Below, in pieces: positions 17,929-26,888 of a DNA stretch of 64,000 nt. The stretch covers positions 27,444-91,443 of the forward strand of contig CANNIZ010000018.1 in the NCBI GenBank assembly GCA_947505245.1, in the 5' to 3' direction. Positions within the stretch are counted from its first letter, which is position 1; each line of letters starts with the position of its first letter. This stretch comes from Pseudomonadota bacterium. GTDB taxonomy: Bacteria; Myxococcota_A; UBA796; GCA-2862545. Below the pieces are notes generated by a model. It searched no databases. It saw nothing but the letters and a program-made list of their open reading frames with translations, and was not told the DNA's origin. Made by a program: the position numbers and the translations under genes.

Positions 17929-18492
17929 CTACCGCGTCACCGCCATGCTGCCGACGATCAGGTCGAAGCCAGGCTGAACGAGTACCGCGTCCTCGACCGG
18001 GACCTGCGTGTACACGACGAGCGAGCGCCCGCCGCCCTCGCGCACGTAGACCTCGAGTTGAAACGGGACCTCGACACCTTCGGCCTTCACGGACATCGGC
18101 ACCGCAGCTCCCACGTGGGGCTGCCCGAACCACGTTCGCGTCACGGGCACGATGTCGCCGCGGTTCGTATGCATGACGCCCGCGCCCTGGGTCCCCGCGA
18201 TCTCGCCCTCCATCTGGTCGCAAATTCTTGCCGCGTAACCAGCGGCGTCGATGCCCAGCGGAGCGTCCGCGTCATACAGCACCAGACGCGCATTTCCCGA
18301 GCTCTCCACGGTCGTTGTGCGCACGCCGTCCTGGTACTCGGTGGCCGTCGCCCAGTTTCCCGGCACCTTGAACAGGACGTTTCCGATCGCCTCGCTGTGC
18401 GGGTGCACAAGGTCGGGCGCGGGCTCGTCGAGCAGGCCCCCGCAGCCGAACGCCAAGGCCAGCGACAGCGCGCCGAGCCCGGAGCGTCCCAT
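17929..18492 (-). CDS. Lipoprotein of unknown function
   Basis: 187 residues. ATG 18492 starts a lipoprotein signal (GLGALSLALAFGCGG). The mature domain begins with a segment reading HSEAIGNVLFKVPGNW, and has WFGQPHVGAAVPM and YVREGGGRSLVVYTQVP, a pattern like small alpha/beta PsbP- or LpqN-like exported domains (weak inference). The start codon overlaps the stop of the upstream thioredoxin/MopE gene (ATGA), so the two are coupled. The longer in-frame extension upstream is only a shadow of that gene. Confidence 0.75.
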   Translation of the reverse strand: MGRSGLGALSLALAFGCGGLLDEPAPDLVHPHSEAIGNVLFKVPGNWATATEYQDGVRTTTVESSGNARLVLYDADAPLGIDAAGYAARICDQMEGEIAGTQGAGVMHTNRGDIVPVTRTWFGQPHVGAAVPMSVKAEGVEVPFQLEVYVREGGGRSLVVYTQVPVEDAVLVQPGFDLIVGSMAVTR

Positions 18493-20582
18493 CACTCCGG
18501 CTTCAACATCTGGGTGATGGTGCCGCCAACGCCGTCCGAAACGAGCAGCCACTCGCCGCGCACCTCGACGTCCGCGTCCGCGGACCCCACCGCACCGGCC
18601 ACGTCCTGCGCCGTGCCCGCGACGCGCGCCATGCGGCGCACCTGCCCGTTCTGGTTGACCCAATAGACGTGCGTCGCGTCGACGCCGATGCCGTACGCGT
18701 CTTCCGACGCCGCGAGCGTCGTGGGCGTGCCGGCGGTCAACGAAAGATCGAGCGAGCGGATCCGGTGATCACCCGTCGTCCAGTACGCCATCGACCCGTC
18801 GATCGCGAGGTCGAGCACGCCACCTTCGTCCGCGGACAACGTGGTGATCGCGCCCGTTCCCGCCAGCGCGCGCGACGCGAGTCCCGTGCCCGAGCCGACG
18901 ATCAACGTGTCCCCGTGGTACACGCCGACCGCGCCGACGTCCGCGCCAAAGTCGGAGAGCTGCGTCATCACCCCGTCCGCGCGCAGGATGCGGTTCACGT
19001 GCTGGCTCGTGCCGTCGCCGACGTACACGTAGCTCGCGTCCAGCGCGAGCCCCGACGGCGAAACGACCGAGCACACCGGCATCGCAGCGCCTCCGTCCCA
19101 AGGCACCTCGCGCACCTGATCGGCCACCGTCGCGGTGAAGTACAGCGCGTCCGCGTCGGCCGCGAGCAGGCTGATGCCCGCCGCCGCGTCCGTGACGTTC
19201 ACGACGTCGGTGCTGCACACCGCGGTGGTGACCAGGGCGTCCGCGTCGTCGCAGTCGCGCCCCCAGAATTCCGACGCGGCGAGCCCGTCACCGTCCGCGT
19301 CGAAGTCGTCGTCACCCGCGCAGTCCTGATCGAGGCCGTCATAGAACACCTCGGTCGCGTCGGGGTTCACCGTCGCGACCTTGTCGTCGCAGTCGCCCCC
19401 CTCGAGCGCCGATCGCGACGTGGTGGACCTGCATTGGCAGGTCACGAGCGTGCTGCCGAACCCGTCGGCGTCGCCGTCGGCGTAGTAGTCCACGCAGTTG
19501 TCGGCCTTGCTCTCGTTCGTGTTGCCGTCGCAGTCATCGTCGTACGTCGTAGCGCAGTCCTCGTGCACGCCGGGCTTGCGCAGCGCGTCACCGTCGTCGC
19601 AGTCGCCGTCTCGGGCGGCGTGCGGCCCGGCCGGCGATTCACAGGCCCACGTGCCAGAATCGGAGTTGGCCCCGTACCCGTCCGTGTCGGCGTCCGTGAA
19701 CCACAGCCCGCCGTCCTGGGCGTCCTCGTCGATCTCGCCGTCGCCGTCGTCATCTTCGCCGTTGCACGTCTCGGCGTACGTCTCGAGTACCGCATCCCAC
19801 GTGTCCGTGTAGTTCTTCGTCCCGACCGCGACCGTCATGTCCTCGTTGATCAGGAACATCGTCGGCACGCCGTTGCCGTTCATCCACTCGTACAGCTCCT
19901 GATCCGCGTCGAGCAGCACCGGGATCTCGGGATTGTCGTACAGCGTGTACCAGTCGTGGTGAGCGTCCGCCGGATCGCGGCTCGGCGTCTGGTAGTCACC
20001 GTCGATCACGGTCACCCAGTACACGTCGCCGTTGTCGACGATCTCCTTCAGCCCGAAGTACGGGTAGCCGTCGAATTCCGTCGACTTCCCTTCCAGCAGA
20101 TCACCGGCCTCGTGGCACCAGTAGCAGCGGTACTCCGAAAGGTCGAGGATGATGGGCTTGCCCTGGAAAGCGAAGTCGTAGATGTCCACCGTGTCGCCGA
20201 ACTGGTCGAGCCACGCGAAGTTGGGCAGCGTGTCGCCCACGTTGTTGTCGCCGTTCCAGCCGGGATCGACGATGTCGCGCTTGTTCGGGTTGTACGGCCA
20301 GCCGCCCTGGTAGATCACCGAGTCCGCGTCGAGCGGGTCCGAACCGGCCTGATCTTCGTGCCCGTTCTGGTACCCGTCGCCGTCGCTGTCGGGGTTGAGC
20401 GGATCGGTGCCGAGCGTCTCGATCTCGCGCAGGTCGGACGCGTAGTCGCCGTCGCTGTCCGCGACGTTCGGGTCCGTCCCGGCCTTCTTCTCCTTGTGGT
20501 CGCCGAGCCCGTCGTTGTCGCTGTCCTTGCAGCCTCCAAGGACGAAAAAGAACGCGAGGACGAGGGTCGGGCGCAAGGTCAT
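18492..20582 (-). CDS. Lipoprotein with thioredoxin fold, MopE-type repeats and beta-propeller
   Basis: 696 residues. The lipobox is FVLGGCKDS. Next come calcium-binding thrombospondin-3 type repeats (DSDNDGLGDHK, DSDGDGYQNG), then a redoxin-like domain at about 100-270 with a CYWC active site (YRCYWCHEAG) and a cis-Pro motif (GVPTMFLIN). After it lie MopE-like repeats (ETCNGEDDDGDGEIDEDA, DGDCDDGDA, DCDGNTNESKADNC) and a C-terminal beta-propeller of NHL/DUF5050 style (LALDASYVYVGDG, GVDATHVYWVNQ). It is probably exposed on the outer membrane and may combine disulfide exchange with metal binding. ATG 20582 is preceded by GGAGG. Downstream it couples to a second lipoprotein. Confidence 0.85.
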   Translation of the reverse strand: MTLRPTLVLAFFFVLGGCKDSDNDGLGDHKEKKAGTDPNVADSDGDYASDLREIETLGTDPLNPDSDGDGYQNGHEDQAGSDPLDADSVIYQGGWPYNPNKRDIVDPGWNGDNNVGDTLPNFAWLDQFGDTVDIYDFAFQGKPIILDLSEYRCYWCHEAGDLLEGKSTEFDGYPYFGLKEIVDNGDVYWVTVIDGDYQTPSRDPADAHHDWYTLYDNPEIPVLLDADQELYEWMNGNGVPTMFLINEDMTVAVGTKNYTDTWDAVLETYAETCNGEDDDGDGEIDEDAQDGGLWFTDADTDGYGANSDSGTWACESPAGPHAARDGDCDDGDALRKPGVHEDCATTYDDDCDGNTNESKADNCVDYYADGDADGFGSTLVTCQCRSTTSRSALEGGDCDDKVATVNPDATEVFYDGLDQDCAGDDDFDADGDGLAASEFWGRDCDDADALVTTAVCSTDVVNVTDAAAGISLLAADADALYFTATVADQVREVPWDGGAAMPVCSVVSPSGLALDASYVYVGDGTSQHVNRILRADGVMTQLSDFGADVGAVGVYHGDTLIVGSGTGLASRALAGTGAITTLSADEGGVLDLAIDGSMAYWTTGDHRIRSLDLSLTAGTPTTLAASEDAYGIGVDATHVYWVNQNGQVRRMARVAGTAQDVAGAVGSADADVEVRGEWLLVSDGVGGTITQMLKPE

Positions 20583-20650
20583 GGAGCCTCCGGGCCCCAA
20601 AGCTATGCCCGATCGCGGCCCGACCAGCAAGTCAAATGCGCCCTGACAAC

Positions 20651-21673
20651 TTAACGAAGCAGGACCGCCGCCAACGCGATGATCAACACCAGGATGCCCG
20701 CGCCGATCGCCACCGCGAGCGGCGGAACCGTCGCCGCGACGCTCGACGCCGGACGGCCCGCGCCTGGAACCTCGGACCCGGCCCGACGCGCCGGAGGCGG
20801 CGATTCGCTACGGTATTCGCCGGTCGCCACCGTCGCGCCGCCGCCGTCATCGAGCGCCGCGATGATCTCGTCGCAGGACTCGAAGCGATCATCCTTGTCG
20901 ATCTTCAGGCAGCCGTCGATCGCTCGCACGAAACGCTCCGGAAGCTCCGGCTTGAGCTCGCGCGGCGCAGTAAAGCGGCCATCCTGCACAGCGTTCATCA
21001 CGTCGAGCACGTCTGCGCCCTCGAACGCGCGGCGATGAAGCAACAGCTCGTACAGCAGGCACCCGAGCGACCACACGTCCGCCGTGGCATCGACCTCGCG
21101 TGCGTCGCGGATCTGCTCGGGGGCCATATACGCGGGCGAACCGAGCGAGGTCCCGGTGCGCGTCAACGCCGCCTGCGAGCCCACCGGACCCGACGCATCG
21201 ACGATCTTCGCGATGCCAAAGTCGGCGACCTTCGGCACCAGCCCCGTGCGCGTGCGCGACATCAGCACGTTCGCCGGCTTGAGATCGCGATGAACGAGGC
21301 CCTTGCGGTGCGCGTGCGCCACTCCCGCCAGGATCTGGCGGAAGATCGACTCGGCTTCCTGAAGCGTCGGCTTCGCGGTCTCGAGCCACTGCTCGAGCGT
21401 GGGGCCCTCGACGTACTCCATGATCAACGCGGGATCACCGTCGTATTCGATGACCTCGAGCAGGCCCACCACGTTCGGATGGCTCAGGCGCGACTGCGAC
21501 TGCGCCTCGCGCTGGATGCGCTGACGGACCTTGCGCGACGGCAGCGCGAGGTACTTCATCGCGTGTACCGTGCCGCGATCGAGGTGGCGCACCTTGTACA
21601 CCTCGCCCATGGCGCCGTGACCGAGTACAGACTCGATGCGGTAGCCCTGCAGCGTGGTTCCTAGGTCAAGCAC
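20651..21673 (-). CDS. Tail-anchored Ser/Thr protein kinase
   Basis: 340 residues. A complete PknB-type kinase domain fills residues 10-275: GHGAMGEVYKV, catalytic Lys in HAMKYL, HRDLKPANVLM, ADFGIAK, GSPAYMAPEQ and DVWSLGCLLYELL. A short Pro-rich linker leads to one hydrophobic helix at the very end (about 316-338), so the enzyme is held to the membrane by its tail with little or nothing outside. The start is GTG 21673; its upstream ribosome site is weak. It lies just downstream of the phosphorelay operon on the same strand (25-base gap) and may be co-transcribed with it. Confidence 0.9.
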   Translation of the reverse strand: MLDLGTTLQGYRIESVLGHGAMGEVYKVRHLDRGTVHAMKYLALPSRKVRQRIQREAQSQSRLSHPNVVGLLEVIEYDGDPALIMEYVEGPTLEQWLETAKPTLQEAESIFRQILAGVAHAHRKGLVHRDLKPANVLMSRTRTGLVPKVADFGIAKIVDASGPVGSQAALTRTGTSLGSPAYMAPEQIRDAREVDATADVWSLGCLLYELLLHRRAFEGADVLDVMNAVQDGRFTAPRELKPELPERFVRAIDGCLKIDKDDRFESCDEIIAALDDGGGATVATGEYRSESPPPARRAGSEVPGAGRPASSVAATVPPLAVAIGAGILVLIIALAAVLLR

Positions 21674-21698
21674 CGGCGGTACTTACCACGGTGCGCCC

Positions 21699-22136
21699 TC
21701 ACAGCGCCCGCAGACGCCGTAAGATCTCGCCCGGCGAAGCCTGATCGGGCAGGTAGTCGACGCGGCCGTGGCGCTGCTTCAGTCGCTCCCAGCGCTTGGG
21801 CTCCGACTCGAAGTCGTAGCTCATCAACACCGGGAGGTGGTGTCCCGCCGCGCGAATCGCCGCGAGCACGTAGGTGCCCTGGTGATCCTGAAGGTGGCGG
21901 CGGGCCTGCACGGGATCCCCGTTGAATTGGTCGGCGGTCTCGGCGACATCGCCCAACAGCTGGTCGTCGGGCACGCGATCAAAGCGCATGTCCGAGAACA
22001 CCGCGTCATAAGGCGCTGCCGCGAGCCGGGCGAGCGCCTCCGGTCCGCTGCCCGCCCGCTCCCACACCACGTCCGGGAGGAACCGCGACAGGGTCTCGGT
22101 GTACTCGTGACCGTCTTCCACGACGAGGACCTTCAT
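21699..22136 (-). CDS. Single-domain response regulator with receiver insertion
   Basis: 145 residues, only a receiver domain: acidic pair in VLVVEDGHEY, phospho-acceptor Asp in FSDMRFD (about 49), Ser/Thr position in VLMSYDFE, and a late Lys region. Between the acceptor strand and the next helix lies an extra stretch of about 30 residues (PDDQLLGDVAETADQF...). A comparable insertion occurs in the receiver of the sigma-54 activator of the same operon. Its ATG overlaps the stop of the histidine kinase gene (ATGA). With no output domain it probably shuttles phosphate or acts through a partner. Confidence 0.85.
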   Translation of the reverse strand: MKVLVVEDGHEYTETLSRFLPDVVWERAGSGPEALARLAAAPYDAVFSDMRFDRVPDDQLLGDVAETADQFNGDPVQARRHLQDHQGTYVLAAIRAAGHHLPVLMSYDFESEPKRWERLKQRHGRVDYLPDQASPGEILRRLRAL

Positions 22137-24775
22137 GCGAACACCTCCGAGGCTTCCACGCGCGGGAACCGGACCACGACGGCCTTGCTCCAGCCGGGCT
22201 CGTCTTCGACGCGAATGCTGCCGCCGTTCTTGCTGATCAAGTCGACGGTGAGACCGAGCCCGCGCTCGATGTAGCGGCCGCGAATGACCGCCGTCGTGAC
22301 CCGCTTCGGCGCGTCATCGCGCACGCGGAACGACACCCGCTCGAGGCCCGTGGTGTCGTCCACCTCGAACCGGACGGCCACGCTCATCCGCGCGCAGCCG
22401 GCGTCCAGCGACGCCTGGAGCGCGTTCCGCAGCAGGTTCGTCAGCACGTCGACGAGATCCTCTCGGAACATCCGCACAAACGCGCGCTCGTCCGTCGCGT
22501 CGACCGAAAACGCTGGCAGCGACTTGCCGTGGAACGCAGGCTCCGCCGCGGTCGCGGCGAATACGAACTCGAGCGTGCCGGCGTCTACGGGGAGCAGGCA
22601 CAGCCGACGCACCAGGCTCGACAGCGCGCGCGGGCTCGTCCCGTTGAGCTCGGCCGAGATCGCCCGCAGATCCGCCGCGAGCCTGCGTCCATGCCCCGAC
22701 CGCATCTGTGACTCGAGTCCCGCGAGCTGGTCCATGGCCGCGATCATCGGCCCGAACACAGGGTCCTTGTGCCGCAGGTTCAGCCGCAGGCCCTGGATGC
22801 GCGCGAGCTCCTCGAGCTGGCCGATGAGGGAGCGGAATTTCGCGATCGCACCGCCCGCGCCGTACAGCCGCTCGGCCACCCACCGCGCAGGCTCCGGGTC
22901 GCGGTCCAGGAGGGCGTCGGCGACGGCGTCGAGCACCACGCAGTGGTGTTTCAGCACGTCGTGCTTGAGGATCGAAGCGATGCGCGCCACGTCGCGAAAG
23001 CTGTGCGGGGATCGCGCAAGGAACGCGTCCAGCCCGAGGCCCGAGCGACGCCGCAAGAACCAGGTGATCGGCGCGACCACCACGATCGTGATCGCCGCCC
23101 CCGCGAGGAGCAGCCACCGCACCGCCGCGGCGCGAAGGTCGGCTTCGAGCCCACGGGCGTCGGCCAGGCGTTCGCTCGACGGCGCCGCAAAGAACGCGTC
23201 CAGCCGCAGGTGCGACGCCCAGGCTCGTCCAGACGCCCAGTCGTCGGCCGCGAGCAGGTATTGGGCTTCGGGGGACCCGAGCTCGGCGCCCTTCTCCCGC
23301 AGCGCTCGCGCCCCCACGGTGTCGCCACCGCGCGCGAGCAGCTCGGCCACACCCAGCAGGACGTCGCGTTGGGCTGCGTCGGCCGCGAGGCTGTTCTGGT
23401 ACAACGCGAGGGCCTCGGTTCGCGCGTCCGGTCCTCCCTCAGCGAGCACGAGGCGTGCCTTCAGCGCCAACGCGTGGGCGTCCTTCGGCTCGACCCTGAG
23501 TGCGTTCTCGACCTCGGTCCGCGCCCGCTCCGGACGGCCGGTGATCGCCCACGCCTCGGCGAGCCACACGCTGTCCCACGCCTCCTTTGGGACGTCTGCA
23601 GGACGGCGATCGACGATCGCCAGCGCAGGCGGTAGGGGCGGAACCCGCTCCCAGTCGGCCACGATCTTGCGCGCGACGTCCGCGTCCGCACCGTTCGGCG
23701 AGAGCTGCAGGTAGGCGCGCCAGGCGGCGATCTCAGCGGACCGCTCCTCGGGACGCGCCTGGTTGCGCGCGAGCAGCGCAACCTTCTGCCACCGCAGCGC
23801 GTCGTCGGGATCGAGGAGCTGCGCGAGGCGCACCAGCGCGAGCGCCTCCCCGTCGCGTCGCCCGCCGTATTCGCGGGCGAGCAGGTCAGCGAGCGCGCTC
23901 GGGTGCGCGGGGTCGAGGGGGTCTACCGCCATCGCGCGCCGAAACGCGCTCTCGGCGCCGCCGACGTCGCCGGTCGCCGCGAGCACCCCGCCGAGGGTCG
24001 CCTGCACGTCCGGGTTTTGCGGGACGGCGTCGGACAGCGTCCGAAGGTCGCGAAGCGCCGCCAGCTCGTCGCCCGCCGCATGAGCAGAACGCGCCCGATC
24101 GAGCCGTTCAAGCTGCGCGGCGGTCAACGGCGCAGGGGCGCCACCCGCAAGCCGCTCCGCGAGATCCCAGACGACGATCCGTTCGCGCAATTCCACCATT
24201 CGCGGGTCGAGCGCGGCGCCAGGAACCGATGCGGCGATCGCGTCGCACAACGCCGGGAACGCGGCGCGCTGATCGGACGGCAGCGCGTCGCCCACCGCTA
24301 CGAGCACGGTGTAGGCCTCGTCGCCCCACACCGCGTCGGGACGCCCTGCGAAGCCGCGCAGCGCCTCGGCAGCGGCCAGGGGATCCACGCTCGCCACCGC
24401 GCGGGCCTCACCCAGGTAGTAGGGCGCTGACGCCTCGGACCGGAGCAGCTCGAGCGTGCGGAACACGTCGGCCGCCTCAGCGTCGCGGCCGAGCTTCACG
24501 AGCAGCCTCGCGCGCTCCTCCTGCACGTCGACCTCGGCGGGAGCCTGCGCGTAGACCTCGAGCGCCTCCACGTCGTCGCCGGTGGCCTCGAGCACACGGC
24601 CCAACGCCACGAGCGCGGGCGTGAACGTCGGCTCGGCCTCGTACACCGCGCGAAAGCGCGTCGCCGCCTCGTGCGGGTCCTGCGCCTCCATCGCGAGACC
24701 GTCGTCCCAGATCGACGCCAGCGCCGCGTTGGACGGCTCGTCCGCGAGGGCGAGCGCGACGAGCAGCGTGATCAC
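22133..24775 (-). CDS. Histidine kinase with periplasmic TPR sensor
   Basis: 880 residues. An N-terminal signal sequence (ITLLVALALA) exports a TPR array (about 20-540, many A-x-L-G-x-L/Y and P-x-A repeats). One membrane helix (about 552-575) leads into the cytoplasm. The H-box region reads SILKHDVLKHH (candidate His about 604 or 608). The ATPase domain has an N-box in DVLTNLLRNALQAS (about 778), a G2-like RGLGLTVDLI (about 837) and ends in the last residues. GTG 24775 overlaps the stop of the sigma-54 activator gene (GTGA). The large periplasmic TPR domain suggests sensing of protein or cell-envelope state; the trigger is unknown. Confidence 0.85.
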   Translation of the reverse strand: MITLLVALALADEPSNAALASIWDDGLAMEAQDPHEAATRFRAVYEAEPTFTPALVALGRVLEATGDDVEALEVYAQAPAEVDVQEERARLLVKLGRDAEAADVFRTLELLRSEASAPYYLGEARAVASVDPLAAAEALRGFAGRPDAVWGDEAYTVLVAVGDALPSDQRAAFPALCDAIAASVPGAALDPRMVELRERIVVWDLAERLAGGAPAPLTAAQLERLDRARSAHAAGDELAALRDLRTLSDAVPQNPDVQATLGGVLAATGDVGGAESAFRRAMAVDPLDPAHPSALADLLAREYGGRRDGEALALVRLAQLLDPDDALRWQKVALLARNQARPEERSAEIAAWRAYLQLSPNGADADVARKIVADWERVPPLPPALAIVDRRPADVPKEAWDSVWLAEAWAITGRPERARTEVENALRVEPKDAHALALKARLVLAEGGPDARTEALALYQNSLAADAAQRDVLLGVAELLARGGDTVGARALREKGAELGSPEAQYLLAADDWASGRAWASHLRLDAFFAAPSSERLADARGLEADLRAAAVRWLLLAGAAITIVVVAPITWFLRRRSGLGLDAFLARSPHSFRDVARIASILKHDVLKHHCVVLDAVADALLDRDPEPARWVAERLYGAGGAIAKFRSLIGQLEELARIQGLRLNLRHKDPVFGPMIAAMDQLAGLESQMRSGHGRRLAADLRAISAELNGTSPRALSSLVRRLCLLPVDAGTLEFVFAATAAEPAFHGKSLPAFSVDATDERAFVRMFREDLVDVLTNLLRNALQASLDAGCARMSVAVRFEVDDTTGLERVSFRVRDDAPKRVTTAVIRGRYIERGLGLTVDLISKNGGSIRVEDEPGWSKAVVVRFPRVEASEVFA

Positions 24776-26370
24776 GTGACCAACAGCTCGCGGAGCGTCT
24801 TCACCTTGAGCCCCATCTGGTTGAACCGCAATTGCACCTTTCGCGCGTGGCTCGCGTCGCCCAGGAGCGTCGTCGCCATCGCACCAAAGTCGCCCTTGTG
24901 CTGCACGTACAGAGCCGTGAAGTACTGCACCTCGACGTCCACAGCGACCTTGTTCAGCGTGTCCTGCGGCTGCAGCCGCAGCTTCACCCAGGTGCCATCT
25001 TCCGGCGTCGCCGGCCCCTGCGCAGGCGCGTCGTGGAGCAGGTCGCGCACGAGCTTGGGCCGCACCGCCACCACGTCGCGCCGCCCGCCCGCCTCGAGCG
25101 GCAGCACCTCGGACAGCGCGAACAGGACCGCGTTCTCGGCCACCATCGCAAACTCGCGCAGGTTTCCGGTGAAGTGGTGCTGGCGCAGCAGCCGCATGGT
25201 GCGATCCGGGAACGACACGAACAACACGCCCGCGTCGGGCGCAGGCACCGCTCCACCCGCGACGATCTCGACGCGCCCCTCACCGAGGCCGTTGTGCGCG
25301 CGGTAGTCGTCCACAAGGCCGTGAAGGTAGCCGCGCGCGAGCGACTGCCCGAGCGTGAACGCGAGCAGCGCGTCGAAGTCACCCGCGCGCTCCGACAGCG
25401 GCGGCAACACGATCGCCGCGGTGGGGTTCAGCCGCATCAGCAGGTCCGCACGGAACGTGCCGTCCGCCACGCGCGCCCGCAGATCCTCGTTCGTCGCGAC
25501 GACGACCTTCACGTCGACGTGCCGCTCCTTCACGTCCCCCAAGCGCGTCACCGTCCCGTCCTGCAGCACGGTGAGCAGCATCTTCTGCGCGTCCGGCGGC
25601 AGGTTGCCGATCTCGTCGAGGAACAACGTGCCGCGATCCGCCGCCTCGAAGGCTCCAACGCGGTCCGCAAGCGACCCGGTGTAGGCGCCCTTCGCGCTGC
25701 CGAACAGGTGCGCCGCCATCAGGTCCCGCGGCAGCGTCGCGAGGTCGACCGCGACGAACGCGCCCTTGCGCTCGCTCTTGTCGTGAACGAAGTGCCTCGC
25801 GATCAGGCTCTTGCCGGTGCCCGTAGGCCCGAGCAACACGACCGGGAGCCGCCCGCGGGCCACCACGGTGAGGCGCTGGCGCACGCGGCGCATCGCGAGC
25901 GTCCGCCCCCAGAACACCGGCCCGTCCGACACGTCCGCGCGAAGGGCAGCGCCCACGCTCTCGAGCTGCGCGCCGAGCGATCGCGCGTCCACGTACTCAT
26001 CGTCCACGAAGTACGTGAACTCTTCGTCGCCTGCGACCTGTTCGAGCGACACCTCCTCGCGCGTCGTCGTCAGGATCACCGGCAGATCGGGCCACCGGGC
26101 CCGCAGCGCGCGCAGGATGTACAGCCCCTGGGTTCGCTTCAGGCGCTCGATCGCCGCCGCGTCCAGGCCCGGCTCGAACCCGACGAGCTCCGCGGGCGGG
26201 ATGTCGAAGTGCACGTCCAACAGCACCAACTCGATGCGTCCGCGCGCCTTCTGCACCTGATCGGCCGCGTCCGCGAAGCTGCGCGCGGGCCCGCGCCAAC
26301 GGTGTTGTGGGAGCGCCTGCTGGCAAAGCGCGGTCAACCGGTCCTTGTCGTCGACGACGAGGATGTCCAT
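24772..26370 (-). CDS. Sigma-54-dependent response regulator (NtrC-like)
   Basis: 532 residues. The receiver (1-140) has DILVVDDKD and acceptor Asp in LLDVHFD, with the same extra segment after the acceptor as the small receiver in this operon. The AAA+ domain has Walker A LGPTGTGKS, Walker B LFLDEIG, and an L1 loop that reads GAYTGS instead of the canonical GAFTGA. A C-terminal helical region (LLGDASHARKVQLRFNQMG) fits a Fis-like DNA-binding helix-turn-helix. ATG 26370 overlaps the upstream stop (ATGA). It is the expected output of the relay and would activate sigma-54 promoters, if the altered loop still contacts sigma-54. Confidence 0.85.
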   Translation of the reverse strand: MDILVVDDKDRLTALCQQALPQHRWRGPARSFADAADQVQKARGRIELVLLDVHFDIPPAELVGFEPGLDAAAIERLKRTQGLYILRALRARWPDLPVILTTTREEVSLEQVAGDEEFTYFVDDEYVDARSLGAQLESVGAALRADVSDGPVFWGRTLAMRRVRQRLTVVARGRLPVVLLGPTGTGKSLIARHFVHDKSERKGAFVAVDLATLPRDLMAAHLFGSAKGAYTGSLADRVGAFEAADRGTLFLDEIGNLPPDAQKMLLTVLQDGTVTRLGDVKERHVDVKVVVATNEDLRARVADGTFRADLLMRLNPTAAIVLPPLSERAGDFDALLAFTLGQSLARGYLHGLVDDYRAHNGLGEGRVEIVAGGAVPAPDAGVLFVSFPDRTMRLLRQHHFTGNLREFAMVAENAVLFALSEVLPLEAGGRRDVVAVRPKLVRDLLHDAPAQGPATPEDGTWVKLRLQPQDTLNKVAVDVEVQYFTALYVQHKGDFGAMATTLLGDASHARKVQLRFNQMGLKVKTLRELLVT

Positions 26371-26825
26371 CAAACGCCCCTTGCCCGTCGATGCAGGCGC
26401 TGGCAGGCCTCGGCCACGGCGGTGGCGCACGCGATCGCGCGCGCGACCTCACGCTCGTTCGCGGTCGAAAGCGTTGGAGTCAACAATGTGATCTCGACCA
26501 TGGCCGCGTCGATCGCCGCCACGTCTGGATCGTCCCCGAGGTTGACGGTGGATCCGTCGAGCAACGCGATCTCTCCGAACAGGGCGGGGCGCAAGAGCGC
26601 CCACACCGCGACCGCATCCGAATTTCCATCGGGACCGCGGCGGGTCTGCGCGAGATCCGCCAACACCGCGGCGCGGCGCTCGTCGAGCGGCGCATCCGGC
26701 GCTGTCCAGCGCGTCTGCAGCGCGATGTACTTGCCGAGGTCGTGTTTGCACAGCGCCGCATGTTCGGCCACGGCGGCGCGGGTGTTCGGGCTCAACGATT
26801 CGACGGTTGCCACGTCCTGGAGCAT
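26370..26825 (-). CDS. Small helical protein, candidate histidine phosphotransfer (Hpt-like)
   Basis: 151 residues, predicted all helical. Near the start is CKHDLGKYIALQ, which resembles the H-box KHDVLKHH of the histidine kinase in the same operon. The rest is Ala/Leu/Arg rich amphipathic helix. This suggests a His-containing four-helix bundle that could carry phosphate, but that is inference; there is no firm family match. ATG 26825 is chosen since the longer in-frame extension is antisense to the phosphatase gene. It is the first gene of the four-gene relay operon; its stop overlaps the next start (ATGA). It diverges from the phosphatase gene with 63 bases between. Confidence 0.65.
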   Translation of the reverse strand: MLQDVATVESLSPNTRAAVAEHAALCKHDLGKYIALQTRWTAPDAPLDERRAAVLADLAQTRRGPDGNSDAVAVWALLRPALFGEIALLDGSTVNLGDDPDVAAIDAAMVEITLLTPTLSTANEREVARAIACATAVAEACQRLHRRARGV

Positions 26826-26888
26826 AGCGCCCGGAGTCCACCCATGGGGCCCGCGATCGGGTAGGATGCAAAGCCGCACGAGGGAGAC

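Noticed and set aside
18669..20654. 661-codon plus-strand frame
   Set aside because: It mirrors the lipoprotein gene with CYWC and MopE repeats; rich in Arg, Val and His without domain content.
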